From Magnetospirillum sp. XM-1 (GTDB taxonomy: Bacteria; Pseudomonadota; Alphaproteobacteria; Rhodospirillales; Magnetospirillaceae): DNA of 64,000 nt. The stretch spans positions 3,996,001 to 4,060,000 of the forward strand of contig NZ_LN997848.1 of the NCBI RefSeq assembly GCF_001511835.1. The letters run 5' to 3'. The translations under genes were made by a program, and so were the position numbers. Shown piece after piece: positions 8,895-18,527 of the stretch. Position 1 is the first letter of the stretch. Every line of letters starts with the position of its first letter. Under the pieces are notes generated by a model that had not been told where the DNA came from, did no database searches, and was given only the letters and a program-made list of their open reading frames with translations.

Positions 8895-9650
8895 ATGGGA
8901 AAACCCGAGGATCGGCTGGTGAAGGCGCCGGCAAGCCATGACCGCCGCCCCCGCCTGATGGTGCTGGAGGACGATCCGGTCACCCGGTCGATGATCGCGC
9001 GGTACTTCACCAATGACGGATTCGATGTCCAGGAGGCGGCTTCGGCGGCGGAATGCCGCGCCATCCTCCGGCGGAGCGCGGTGGACCTCATCTTCGCCGA
9101 CATCCATCTGCCCGACGCCAACGGCATCACCCTCGCCCAGGAAATCCGGGCGGAAAGCCCCGTGGGCATCATCTTCGTCACCCAGCAGGACAACGAGGTC
9201 GACCGGGTGGTCGGCCTGGAGACGGCGGGCGACGATTACGTCACCAAGCCGGTCAACCTGCGGGAATTGATGGCGCGGTCGCGGGCCTTGCTGCGCCGGC
9301 GCAGGCTGGACAGCGCGCCGGGCAACCGCCGTGCCATCATGACGTTCGGTTCCTATATCCTGGACCTGACCCGCCGGGAGCTGTCCGTCAGTTCGGGCGG
9401 GCAGATCCCCCTGACCCGGGGTGAGTTCGATCTGCTGGCGGCGTTGGTGGAGGCCGGGGGGCGCCCGCTCTATCGCGATTTCCTGGCCGAGGTGGTCAGC
9501 TCGCGTCCGGGCGAAAGCGATACGCGCACCGTGGACACGCTGGTTTCGCGCCTGCGCCGGAAACTGAACCACCAGGACGACGGCAGCGCGATGATCGTTA
9601 CCGTCACCGGGATCGGCTACCGATTCGGAATCGTCGTGGATTCGGCGTAG
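8895..9650 (+). CDS. TorR/ArcA-like response regulator (REC + winged helix)
   Basis: A 251-residue OmpR-family regulator. The receiver (about 20-135) has E25-D26-D27, phosphoacceptor D69 and K118, with VTQQDNEVDRVVGLE resembling TorR/ArcA receivers. The winged-helix domain (about 150-245) ends in GIGYRFG. The start at 8895 has GGTGGGGGGA directly upstream. The 3' end overlaps the convergent hybrid kinase gene by 34 bases. That kinase has its own HPt, so it may feed this regulator, as TorS and ArcB feed TorR and ArcA (inference). Confidence 0.85.
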   Translation: MGKPEDRLVKAPASHDRRPRLMVLEDDPVTRSMIARYFTNDGFDVQEAASAAECRAILRRSAVDLIFADIHLPDANGITLAQEIRAESPVGIIFVTQQDNEVDRVVGLETAGDDYVTKPVNLRELMARSRALLRRRRLDSAPGNRRAIMTFGSYILDLTRRELSVSSGGQIPLTRGEFDLLAALVEAGGRPLYRDFLAEVVSSRPGESDTRTVDTLVSRLRRKLNHQDDGSAMIVTVTGIGYRFGIVVDSA

Positions 9651-12600
9651 CCGGCGGCCATGCGCCGGGCGATCCGGGTAATCTCGCGCAATCCCGTCCG
9701 TCGGGCCTCGCGCAGCAGGGCGACCTGTTCCACCAGCCACGCCTGGGAAGCCTGGGCGGCGCCCGCCTCGATGATCGAGGCCATTTCCGTCACGTCGCGC
9801 AGGCAAAGCGATCCGGCCGCGCTCCGCAGCCGGTGAGCCTGCGCCGCGACCGCCGGCCTGTCCCCCGCTTCGGCGGATTCCTCCATGGCCCGGACCATCC
9901 CGCGTGATGTCCGCTGGAACAGCCGCGCCAGCCGGATCACCTCGTCCAGCCCAAGGATATCGAGCTGCAACGCCAGATGATCCGTATCCACGGGCCGGGG
10001 CGGAATGGCGGACGCTTCCGTCGCCGCCAGGGCGGCGCCCAGTTCCTCGATCCGCACCGGCTTGGACAATTCGCCGTCCATGCCCGCCGCCCGGCATTGG
10101 CGCCGAATATCGTCGGTAAGGTCCGCCGTCATGGCGATTATCCGCAGGTGCGGCCCCCGCCCGCCCTCCAGTTGCCGGATGCGCCGGGCGGCGTCCATGC
10201 CGTCCATGCCGGGCATGCGCAAATCCATGAGGACGACGTCGAACTCGCCGGTCGCCACCGCCTCGATCGCCGCCTCGCCGCTGCTTGCCTGGGCCGGACC
10301 ATGCCCCAGGCGGACGAGCAGATGCCGGGCCACGGCCAGGTTGATCTCGTCGTCGTCCACCACCAGGACACGAAGGCCGAAGCCCGACGGGCCGGATGGA
10401 AGGGACGGGGAAACGGCGGGGGCCGTCCCCGTCTCCACCTTGAGGGCGAGGCGAAAGGAGCTGCCGGCGCCCGCCTCGCTCGCCACGGACAAGGTTCCCC
10501 CCATAAGGGCAGCCATGCGCCGGGAAATGGCCAGTCCCAGCCCGACGCCGCCGTGTTTCCGGGTAATGGAATCGTCGGCCTGGACGAAATCGCCGAAGAT
10601 GGCGTCGCGAAGGTCGGCGGCAATGCCGATGCCGGTGTCGGCGACCTCGATGACCAGCGCCCCTCCGCATTCCTCGGGAGCGAAGGTCACCGTCACCGAA
10701 ATCCCGCCCTGTTCGGTGAATTTGACGGCGTTGCCCAGAAGATTGATCAGGATGCGCGACAGCTTGGTGTGATCGCAGCGGACCCAGACCGGCCCCTCGG
10801 GCTCGACGGCGAGGGTCAGGCCCAGCCCCTTGGCCAGCGCCTGTGTCCGAATCAGATCGACCGCCTCCTCGGCGAGACGGTGCAGTTCGACGTCGTCCTG
10901 ACTCAACTGCTGCTCGCTGGCGCCGTCGCGGCCGTAGACCAGAATGCTCTCGACCAGATGCCGCAGGGTCTCGCCGGCTTTTTTCGCGGTGGCCAGCAAT
11001 TCGCGCGGGCCGTGATCGAGCCGTTGCGGATCAAGCAATTGCAGCATGCCGAGCAGACCGTTGAGCGGCGTGCGGATTTCATGGCCGATGATGGCCAGGA
11101 AGCGGGACTTCATCTGGGCCGACGCTTCCGCGTCCTCCTTGGCCCGGCGGGCCTCCTCCTCGCCGGCCAGGGCCCGCAGCTTGGCGGCCTCGGCTTCGGA
11201 TGTCTTGGCCGCCACCTGCCGGGTCAGCTCCTGCTCGCGGCGCAGGTAATAGGCCCGGCGCGCCACGGCCGCGCCCGCCACGGCGCCCAGGACCGCCACG
11301 CCCGCCAGCAGGCGGAACCACCACGTCTGGTACCAGGCCGGCAGGACACGGACGTCAAGACGGCTGGGGGGCTCGGTCCAGGCGCCGGTGCTGTTGCTTC
11401 CCCGCAGTTCCAGGCGATAAAGCCCCGGTGAAAGATTGGTGTAGCCGATGGTGCGGTTCTGGGCGCTGGCCGCGATCCACTCCCCGTCATTGCCGATCAG
11501 GCGGTAGGCATAGCGGTTGCGCTCGGGTGCCGAGAAGTCCAGCGCCGCGAAATCCACCTGGAAGCCGCCGTCCTCGGGACGGATGACGATTTCATTCTTG
11601 CCGTTCGCCGTCCGCCCGCCGACCCGGATATCGGTCACCACCACCGGAGCGCGGTAGGTCCAGGTGGGGGGCGGAACGGGACGCAGGGCGACCATGCCGC
11701 CGAAGCCACCCATGACCACCGTGCCATCGGACAACCGGGTGGACGCTCCGGTCCAGAATGTCTGGATCTGCACGCCCTCGGCCGGGCCGAGAGTGCGCAC
11801 GGCCAGGGTTTGCGGATCGACCAGGGCCAGACCGTCGCCGGTTCCCGCGATGATTCCGCGTTCGCCGCCGTCGATCACCGACAGGACGGTGCCGTTGGGC
11901 AGGCCGCTGGCGTTTCCCAGACGCAGGAAGCGGGGCTTGCCGTCCCGCCTGGCGTCGAGAATGCCGATGCCGTTGCTGGTGGCCAGCCATATCCGGCCGA
12001 AACGGTCTTCGGCGATGCCGTTGACCGTGTTGCTGGGCAGGCTCTCGGGATCGTCGGGATCGTTCAGGAAGCGGCGGAAGGTCCCTTTCCCCGCATCCTC
12101 GAGCAGGTTCAGCCCCCGCTGCGTTCCCACCCACAGCCGCCCGGCGCTGTCGTAGTGCAGGGCGTGCACGCTGTTGCCGCTGAGACTGGCCGGGTCGTCG
12201 CGGTCGAAATGGAAGGTCTGTGCCGGCCCGCCGTCTCTGGGAATCCGCATCAACCCCATGTAGCCGCCCGCCCACAGCGCGTCCTTGTCCTGGAGCAGCG
12301 CCCAGATATTGGCTCCGGCCAAAGGCGCGTAGGGCGTGGTCAGTCCGGTCGCGGCATCGACCTGGAACAGGCCGCCGGTCTGGCCGATCCACAAGCGGCC
12401 GTCGCCGGTTTCGGCAATGGCCTGGATGACGCCGCCCGGCAATTGGCCGGGGCCACGGCCCGGGGCCACGGTTTTCACCACGCCGGCCGCCGGATCCAGC
12501 AAGGCCAGCCCCTCGGCGCGGAATCCCAGCCAGACCTTGCCGTCCCCGGTGGCCAGGACGCTGCGCACATCCTTTCCCGGCAGGCCGCCGGGCGTGCCGC

Positions 12601-13636
12601 GCACCACGGTGAGAACGCCACGGTTATTGGGAATATGGCGGTGAATGCCGCGAAGGCTGCTGACCCAGACCAGGCCGGCCCGGTCGACCAGCATGTCGGT
12701 GACCGAATTGTCGCCTAAGCTGGTGCCGATGGTCGGATCATGGGAGATCTGGCTGACCTCGCCGGTGTCCTGGCGCAACTCGCGGATGCCGCCGCCGTAA
12801 TCGGCGATCCACAGCACTCCCGGCCGGGGCTGGATCATGGCGGTGACGCGGTAGCCCGATTGCGGCAGGGCCGAGACGAGAACCGCCTGGCCGTTGCTCT
12901 CGACCCGTCCGACCAGCCCCCGCCGGGTCGCGAACCAGACCCGGCTCTCGCCGTCCTCGAACAGGGCGGAGACCATGTCGCCATCGGCCTGGGCGGGCAA
13001 GGCCACCGGCTCGAACAGCCGCCGGGCGCCGCGCTGGCGCATCAGGCCGTTGACCGTTCCCGCCCATACCGCCCCCGACCGGTCGATCAGGACGCTGCCG
13101 ACCTCGCCGGCGGGCAGGCCCGTCTCGTGGCGCCAGACCTTGGCGGCGACGTCCAGGCGCGCCAACCCCTGGCGTCCGGCCAGCCATATGCCGCCCGCGC
13201 CGTCGCCGCTCATGCCGTTGGGCCGCTCGAAGCCGCCGCCCGGATTGGGATAGGAGACGAAGCCCCGGATGGTTTCGTCGTAGCGAACGACGATCCCCGA
13301 CACGGTCCCGAACCAGACCTGCCCCTGCCCGTCGGCCAGCGCCGAGGTGACGATGTTTTCCGGCAGGGAATTGGGGTCGTTGTCGTCGTGGCGGAAGACC
13401 GTCATGCGGTATCCGTCCCACCGGGCCGCCCCGCCGGGCGTGGCCACCCAGATGAAGCCATGGCGGTCCTGGGCCAGCGCCAGCGCCACGGGATAGGGCA
13501 ATCCGTCGGCGGGCGTCAGGTGCCGGAAGACCGGCGGCGCGACGCCATCCCAGGACTGCGCGGCCCGGCTCCCTTCGGCGAAGGCCATTCCCGAGCCGAG
13601 GCACAATGCCAGCATCAACAGCCTGATCAGACGCAC
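9617..13636 (-). CDS. Hybrid sensor kinase with two-component propeller, REC and HPt
   Basis: A 1339-residue protein with signal peptide 1-22. Many ~45-residue Reg_prop blades (about 30-650, repeated WVGT / IWLA / GLAR motifs) form a periplasmic propeller. A Y_Y_Y domain (about 670-750) and one TM (about 770-795) follow. The kinase core has H-box IGHEIRTPLNG (about 852) and NLLGNAVKFT; the receiver has MDLRMPGMDG (about 1134); the HPt has AAQAHRLRSAAGSL (about 1267). This is the architecture of BT4663-like hybrid sensors. The GTG start at 13636 gives a clean signal peptide; a longer frame would run into the divergent gene at 13818. Confidence 0.85.
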   Translation of the reverse strand: MRLIRLLMLALCLGSGMAFAEGSRAAQSWDGVAPPVFRHLTPADGLPYPVALALAQDRHGFIWVATPGGAARWDGYRMTVFRHDDNDPNSLPENIVTSALADGQGQVWFGTVSGIVVRYDETIRGFVSYPNPGGGFERPNGMSGDGAGGIWLAGRQGLARLDVAAKVWRHETGLPAGEVGSVLIDRSGAVWAGTVNGLMRQRGARRLFEPVALPAQADGDMVSALFEDGESRVWFATRRGLVGRVESNGQAVLVSALPQSGYRVTAMIQPRPGVLWIADYGGGIRELRQDTGEVSQISHDPTIGTSLGDNSVTDMLVDRAGLVWVSSLRGIHRHIPNNRGVLTVVRGTPGGLPGKDVRSVLATGDGKVWLGFRAEGLALLDPAAGVVKTVAPGRGPGQLPGGVIQAIAETGDGRLWIGQTGGLFQVDAATGLTTPYAPLAGANIWALLQDKDALWAGGYMGLMRIPRDGGPAQTFHFDRDDPASLSGNSVHALHYDSAGRLWVGTQRGLNLLEDAGKGTFRRFLNDPDDPESLPSNTVNGIAEDRFGRIWLATSNGIGILDARRDGKPRFLRLGNASGLPNGTVLSVIDGGERGIIAGTGDGLALVDPQTLAVRTLGPAEGVQIQTFWTGASTRLSDGTVVMGGFGGMVALRPVPPPTWTYRAPVVVTDIRVGGRTANGKNEIVIRPEDGGFQVDFAALDFSAPERNRYAYRLIGNDGEWIAASAQNRTIGYTNLSPGLYRLELRGSNSTGAWTEPPSRLDVRVLPAWYQTWWFRLLAGVAVLGAVAGAAVARRAYYLRREQELTRQVAAKTSEAEAAKLRALAGEEEARRAKEDAEASAQMKSRFLAIIGHEIRTPLNGLLGMLQLLDPQRLDHGPRELLATAKKAGETLRHLVESILVYGRDGASEQQLSQDDVELHRLAEEAVDLIRTQALAKGLGLTLAVEPEGPVWVRCDHTKLSRILINLLGNAVKFTEQGGISVTVTFAPEECGGALVIEVADTGIGIAADLRDAIFGDFVQADDSITRKHGGVGLGLAISRRMAALMGGTLSVASEAGAGSSFRLALKVETGTAPAVSPSLPSGPSGFGLRVLVVDDDEINLAVARHLLVRLGHGPAQASSGEAAIEAVATGEFDVVLMDLRMPGMDGMDAARRIRQLEGGRGPHLRIIAMTADLTDDIRRQCRAAGMDGELSKPVRIEELGAALAATEASAIPPRPVDTDHLALQLDILGLDEVIRLARLFQRTSRGMVRAMEESAEAGDRPAVAAQAHRLRSAAGSLCLRDVTEMASIIEAGAAQASQAWLVEQVALLREARRTGLREITRIARRMAAGYAESTTIPNR

Positions 13637-13817
13637 CCCACCCTCTTTCGAACCCGCATCCGGTCCGAATCCTATCCGGTCCGAACCGGCAGCGTCCAGC
13701 CGGGCCGGCCTTCGCCGCCCCTTGATGTGAACAGCCGTCCACAGCCCGTCCATATCGTGTCCATACCGCTGACGTAGGGTCGCCGAATGGGACGGATCGA
13801 CACCGTTGGGGACTGCA

Positions 13818-14537
13818 ATGGCAAACATCATCATCGTCGCGGACCAGCCCGACCAGCCCGAGAGCGTGGCCCGGTATCTCGGCCTGATCGGGATGAACGT
13901 TCTTCATGCCCGCTCCGTCGCGGAGCTTGACCGGCTGCTGTCCTCGGTGCCGGTGGATCTGGTGATCCTGGACATCGACAGGGCGGACGAGGACGCCGTT
14001 TCCCTGGTCGCCAGGCTGCGCCCGCGTACCGGCGCCGGCATCGTGATACTGATGGCGCATGACGACCTCGAGGAAAAGATCCTGGGCCTGAAGGCCGGGG
14101 CCGACACCTGTCTGGTCAAGCCCGTCCCGTTCCGCGAATTCGAGGCGGTGATCCGCAGCCTGCTCCGCCGCCTGAAGCAGGGGCGGGCGGGCGGCGCCCC
14201 GGCCGCCAGCGACCAGAACCTCCCCCGGTGGGAGCTCGCCACCCTGGACTGGTTGCTGACCGCCCCCAATGGCCGCAAGGTGATGCTGAGCAGCGCGGAA
14301 TTCCGGGTGATCGGAACCCTGTCCGCCAATCCGAAGAATTCGGCAAGCCGCGCGGAACTGGCCGTCGCCCTGGGCAAGAAAGGGGACGTCTATGACGACA
14401 ACGCCATCAGCACGATCATCACGCGGTTGCGCCGCAAGGTGAAGCAGAAGGCCGGAGAGCCCCTGCCCATCCGCTCGGCCCGGGGCCTGGGCTATGTTTT
14501 CGCGGCGCCGCTTTCCTCGCGGCAGAGCGCGGCCTGA
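13818..14537 (+). CDS. Atypical OmpR-type response regulator
   Basis: A 239-residue protein: receiver about 3-118, winged helix about 140-230 (ending RSARGLGYVFA). D52 and K101 are present. The first acidic-pocket position is Ala (A8 before D9), and the conserved Thr/Ser switch position is Met (M79 in ILMAHDD). Phosphorylation may therefore be altered. It is divergent from the propeller hybrid kinase, with a 181-base shared promoter region. The ATG at 13818 is preferred over the upstream TTG. Confidence 0.8.
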   Translation: MANIIIVADQPDQPESVARYLGLIGMNVLHARSVAELDRLLSSVPVDLVILDIDRADEDAVSLVARLRPRTGAGIVILMAHDDLEEKILGLKAGADTCLVKPVPFREFEAVIRSLLRRLKQGRAGGAPAASDQNLPRWELATLDWLLTAPNGRKVMLSSAEFRVIGTLSANPKNSASRAELAVALGKKGDVYDDNAISTIITRLRRKVKQKAGEPLPIRSARGLGYVFAAPLSSRQSAA

Positions 14538-14564
14538 TCGACGGCGGGGAAGCCCAGGGGGCGG

Positions 14565-16502
14565 TCATCCCACCGGAATCCGGACCGTGAAGACCGCCCC
14601 CTCTCCCGGCGCTCCTCCGACCAGAATCTGGCCGCCATGCTTGTTCACCACCACGTCGTAGCAGATAGCCAGCCCCTGGCCGGTCCCCTTTCCCACCTCC
14701 TTGGTGGTGAAGAACGGGTCGAAGATGTGCTGGGCGATGTCGTCGGACACGCCGGTTCCGGTGTCCGAGATCCGGATCTCGGCCCAATCGCCGCATAGCG
14801 CGGTTTCCGCGGTGATGGTTCCCGGCAGCGGCTTGCCCGATTCCTCGATGGCATGGGCCGCGTTGACGATCAGGTTCAAGAAGACCTGATTCATCTCGCC
14901 GGGATGGCAGTTGACCAACGGCAGGGCCGGGTCGAAACGGGTTTCCATCCGGGCGACGTGCTTCCAGGTGTTGCGGCAGACCACCAAAGTGCTGTCCAGG
15001 GCACGATTGATGTCGGCGGCCGTTTTCTGCGACGTGCCGGGATGGGAAAACTCCTTCATGGACAATACGATCCGGGCCACCTGGGCCACGCCCTCCAGGG
15101 ATTGGCTGACGGCGGGCGGCGTCTCTTCCATGAGGAAATCCAGGCCGGCCGCATCGTAATGGCGCAAAAACTCCTCGGCCTTGCCGGCGGCGGCCTCGGC
15201 GGTCCGCACGCCCTGCGCCAGGGCCCGGGCCTCCGCCAGCAGCGGGAACGCGGCTTCGGTGGCCGACTGAATGAAGGTCAGGTTGTCGCCCACATACTGG
15301 ATCGGCGTGTTGATCTCGTGGGCGATGCCCGCCGCCAATTGGCCGACACTGGCCATGCGCGACGCCTGAAGCGCCTCGATCTGGGCCTGCTTCAGCGCCT
15401 CGGTGCGCTCTTCGACGAGGCGCTCCAGCTGGGCATGCTGATCGGCCAGTTCCAGCTGGGCCTGGCGGGCGCGCTCTTCCGCCCGCGCCTCGCGGGTCAC
15501 GTCCGCGCCGATGCCGCGATAGCCGATGAAGACGCCATCCTGGTCGTAGAAGGGCATGCCGCTGATGCGCACGATCTTCTCGTCCTTGCCGTCCACCGGA
15601 CCGATGTGGAACATCAGGTCGCGGAAGGGCCGGTGGTTCGCCAGGTCGTCGGCATGGGTACGCGCCAGGTCCTCTTCGAAATCGGACAGGCCCACGTCGA
15701 AATAGGTGTAGCCGAGGATGGCCGACGGCTTGACCCCCAGGATGGCGCCGATGCGGTCGGAGACGAAGGTCAGGCGGTAATCGGTGTCGGTCTCCCAGAA
15801 CCAGTCCGACGCCGATTCGGCCAGATCGCGGAAACGTCCCTCGCTTTCGGTCAGGGCGGCCTCGCGATGGGCCACCGAACGGCGCATGACCTCGAACGCG
15901 GAGACCAGATTGCCGACCTCGTCCGCCGAGGGAGGCGGCAGGACGACGTCATACTGCCCCTTGGACAGCAGGTCGCTGGCCTCCACCAGCCGCCGCAGGG
16001 GCGAAATCACCGTCCGGGCCTGCAGCCCGACCACCGCCATGGTCCCCACGATCAGAATCAGGACCACGACCAGTTCGAGGCCGTAGACCACCGAGAGGGC
16101 GGGTGCGACGAGGCTCTCCAGGTCGACCTCCACGCTCAGTTCCCCCAGCCGGCGGCCGACGGCGCTGACCTGGGCGACAAGGCGCAGATTCAAGCCGGTG
16201 TGGGAATCGGGCTGCATCAGGGGGTAAAGGCGCAGCCCGGCGGAACTGGTCAAGCTCAGCGAGCGCCACCAGGGATGCTGGCCGTTCGACTCGTCCATGG
16301 TCTCGTGGATCTTGGCCAGATCGCTGGCCTGCACGTCAGGAGCAATGGCCAGGGCCAGCAGGCTGAGGGCGCGTTGCTCGCTGCTGATCCGCTCGGCCAC
16401 CAGCGTCTTCTTCAGCGTCTCGAACGCGATGAAGTGCATGGCGGCAAGCACGCAGGCCGCCAGCAGCAGCAGGGGGATGAGGAGTTTGGCCCGGATGCTC
16501 AT
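14565..16502 (-). CDS. Membrane PAS histidine kinase (HEINTP class)
   Basis: A 645-residue kinase: TM1 about 6-28, a ~115-residue periplasmic loop, TM2 about 142-162, HAMP about 165-215, PAS about 230-340, coiled coil about 340-380. The H-box is GIAHEINTPIQYVGDN (about 394) with a long insert before the ATPase motifs NLIVNAAHAI, DTGTGV and [20 protein letters not shown]. The start overlaps the stop of the PhnD-like gene by 4 bases. This suggests the binding protein delivers the signal to this kinase. It is the last gene of the minus-strand signalling operon. Confidence 0.87.
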   Translation of the reverse strand: MSIRAKLLIPLLLLAACVLAAMHFIAFETLKKTLVAERISSEQRALSLLALAIAPDVQASDLAKIHETMDESNGQHPWWRSLSLTSSAGLRLYPLMQPDSHTGLNLRLVAQVSAVGRRLGELSVEVDLESLVAPALSVVYGLELVVVLILIVGTMAVVGLQARTVISPLRRLVEASDLLSKGQYDVVLPPPSADEVGNLVSAFEVMRRSVAHREAALTESEGRFRDLAESASDWFWETDTDYRLTFVSDRIGAILGVKPSAILGYTYFDVGLSDFEEDLARTHADDLANHRPFRDLMFHIGPVDGKDEKIVRISGMPFYDQDGVFIGYRGIGADVTREARAEERARQAQLELADQHAQLERLVEERTEALKQAQIEALQASRMASVGQLAAGIAHEINTPIQYVGDNLTFIQSATEAAFPLLAEARALAQGVRTAEAAAGKAEEFLRHYDAAGLDFLMEETPPAVSQSLEGVAQVARIVLSMKEFSHPGTSQKTAADINRALDSTLVVCRNTWKHVARMETRFDPALPLVNCHPGEMNQVFLNLIVNAAHAIEESGKPLPGTITAETALCGDWAEIRISDTGTGVSDDIAQHIFDPFFTTKEVGKGTGQGLAICYDVVVNKHGGQILVGGAPGEGAVFTVRIPVG

Positions 16503-17335
16503 TGTTCGACGTAAAACGCCTCCAGCCCGAGGTTGCGCAAGGCGTCGTAATCGCTGTCCCGAGCGATGCCGATGGTCTTGATGGGGATCCCATCCAGCAG
16601 GGCGTCGCCCATCGGCGTCGTCCCCAGGGCGATCATGGCCTGCTGGACCTTCTCCGCCATCTCGGCCGGCACCCGGGGATGGGCCGCCAGGGGATGGGGC
16701 GTGTATTGCTCGGTCTCGTAGATGACGGCCAGCCCGTCACGCAGTTCCGGCTTTTGCTGGTCGAATGTCGCGCGGATTCCGCCAGCGGCGTCGGCCTGGC
16801 CCATCATGACGTTGAGATAGGCCGAGCCATGGGACTTGACGTAGACCTCGGTGATCCTGATCCCCAGCTTGCGCGAGAATTCGGCGCGGGGAATGAGGGC
16901 GGCGCCCATGGCGTTGGGGGCGGGAAACGCCACCTTGCGGCCGTCGAGCATGCGGGCGTCGGTCAGTCCGGAATCCTTGCGCACCACCACGATCCCCGAG
17001 AGCTTGTCCTCCACGTCCCTGACCAGGGGCTTGTAGCCCTGTCGCTGATGGACGACCACGTAGTGGTAGGGATTCATGTAGGCGAAGTCGTAAGCGCCGC
17101 CGTGCAGCCCCTTCTCGAAGACGGGTATGGTGGTCTCGGTCACCAATGTGAAGCGGGCGCCCGTGGCCGATTGCAGATGATCGACGATGGGCCGCCAGAC
17201 CGCCTCGATTCGCCGCAGATCGAACTGAGGCACCACCGCCAGGGTGTAGGTGGCCGGCTCGGCCGCCTGCGCCCCAAGGGGCCAGCCGACCAGGAACAGC
17301 GCGGACAGTGCCGTCTTGAGGGGGGAGCATGCCAT
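16499..17335 (-). CDS. PhnD-like periplasmic phosphate/phosphonate-type binding protein
   Basis: A 278-residue protein with a signal peptide (cleavage after AQAA). The fold is the PhnD/ABC transporter binding type: AVVPQFDLRRIEAVWRPI, FAYMNPYHYVV, KVAFPAPNAMGAALIPR, VMMGQADAAGGI. No ABC permease or ATPase is nearby; the gene is translationally coupled to a kinase, so it is more likely a sensory subunit than a transporter part. The start at 17335 is set by AAGGAG 8 bases upstream. The ligand cannot be deduced. Confidence 0.85.
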   Translation of the reverse strand: MACSPLKTALSALFLVGWPLGAQAAEPATYTLAVVPQFDLRRIEAVWRPIVDHLQSATGARFTLVTETTIPVFEKGLHGGAYDFAYMNPYHYVVVHQRQGYKPLVRDVEDKLSGIVVVRKDSGLTDARMLDGRKVAFPAPNAMGAALIPRAEFSRKLGIRITEVYVKSHGSAYLNVMMGQADAAGGIRATFDQQKPELRDGLAVIYETEQYTPHPLAAHPRVPAEMAEKVQQAMIALGTTPMGDALLDGIPIKTIGIARDSDYDALRNLGLEAFYVEQ

Positions 17336-17360
17336 GCCACGCACTCCTTAAATCCTGGGG

Positions 17361-18527
17361 CTAATGCCGACCGGCGCGACGGATACGCACAGGCTCGCGG
17401 AATTTGTACATTTTGTGCAGGTTCTGAAGGCGCACGAACAAGGCGTCGGTGATGGTCTGTCCCGCCGCCAGCACCAGCTTGCCGTTTTCCAGCTCCAACT
17501 GGGCCTCGAGGTGATCGCCCGGCCGCAGCCCGCTGCTGGGAACGTCGAGCCTGGTGAAGGCGGCTTCGTCGACGATCATGGCCGACAGGCCGCGGGCGGC
17601 GGCGGTCAGCACGGCGGGATCGAAGCGCCCCGGCATCTTTTCCAGGGTGGCAAAGGCGGCGCGGGTCAGCTCGCCCGCACCGATCTCGTCGAGAGCCAGC
17701 AGGACGTGCAGAATGCGGGCATTGAACGGGATGTCCTGCCCCGCCCTGCCGTCTTGCGGCAAGCCTTTGCCGTTGAACCACTTGTCCTGATAGGCGATGG
17801 CATCGGCCACCTGGGCCATGCGCGGGATCTTGCGGACCAGGGCGGCTCCGGTCTCCGGCACGCGGGAAAGCATTTCCTCCTCCACCGGCGCCAGGCGCTG
17901 CCCCGCCCGGCTGCGGGCCAGGACTTCCGACGGCACGGAAATCTCGCCGATCCGCGCCAAGGTCGCGGCCAGCTCCAGTTCCCACGGCGCCTCCATGCCC
18001 ATGGAGGCCGCAAGCTGCAGCGACCAGCCGCGCAGGCGCAGCGAACGCTGGAAACTTTCCGGCGCCACCATGGACAGCACGTCGTTCATCAGGGCGATGC
18101 TGCCCGACAGGGTCCCCTCCAGCAGGACCTTCTCGGCGGTAACCAGCCGGTACTGCCGGATGCCGGCCAGGATGCCCTCGGTCAAGGTGGCCATGGAGCA
18201 GGGCTTGTTGAAGAAGCGGAAGATCTGGCCGGTATTGATGGCCTCCACCGCCGTCCTCTGATCGGCATTGCCGGTCAGCATGATGCGGCTGGTGTCCGGA
18301 GACATCTCGTGAAAGCGCCGCAAGACCTCGACGCCGTCCATGCCCGGCATGCGCATGTCGCACACCACGACGGCGAAGGGCCCTTCATTCTGGGCCTTCC
18401 CCAGGGCCTCGATGCCGCCCTCGGCGGTGGTGACGTCGAGCTTTTGCCCCAGGAGCCGCTTGATGCCGGCCAGCAGGTTGGTGTCGTCGTCGACCACAAG
18501 GATCTTTTCGTTGACCTCGGACATCAT
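17361..18527 (-). CDS. Response regulator with degenerate HD-GYP domain
   Basis: A 388-residue protein. The receiver (about 8-125) has phosphoacceptor D57 (VVCDMRMPGMDG) and FRFFNKPC. The second domain follows the HD-GYP layout but lacks its metal ligands: ATLARIGEISVP stands where LLHDIGKIGIP is expected, and YQDKWFNGKGLP where HHERWDGTGYP is expected. It is probably non-catalytic for c-di-GMP and may be a scaffold or sensor. It starts with AGGAGG and overlaps the HDOD gene stop by an ATGA-type junction. Confidence 0.85.
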   Translation of the reverse strand: MMSEVNEKILVVDDDTNLLAGIKRLLGQKLDVTTAEGGIEALGKAQNEGPFAVVVCDMRMPGMDGVEVLRRFHEMSPDTSRIMLTGNADQRTAVEAINTGQIFRFFNKPCSMATLTEGILAGIRQYRLVTAEKVLLEGTLSGSIALMNDVLSMVAPESFQRSLRLRGWSLQLAASMGMEAPWELELAATLARIGEISVPSEVLARSRAGQRLAPVEEEMLSRVPETGAALVRKIPRMAQVADAIAYQDKWFNGKGLPQDGRAGQDIPFNARILHVLLALDEIGAGELTRAAFATLEKMPGRFDPAVLTAAARGLSAMIVDEAAFTRLDVPSSGLRPGDHLEAQLELENGKLVLAAGQTITDALFVRLQNLHKMYKFREPVRIRRAGRH

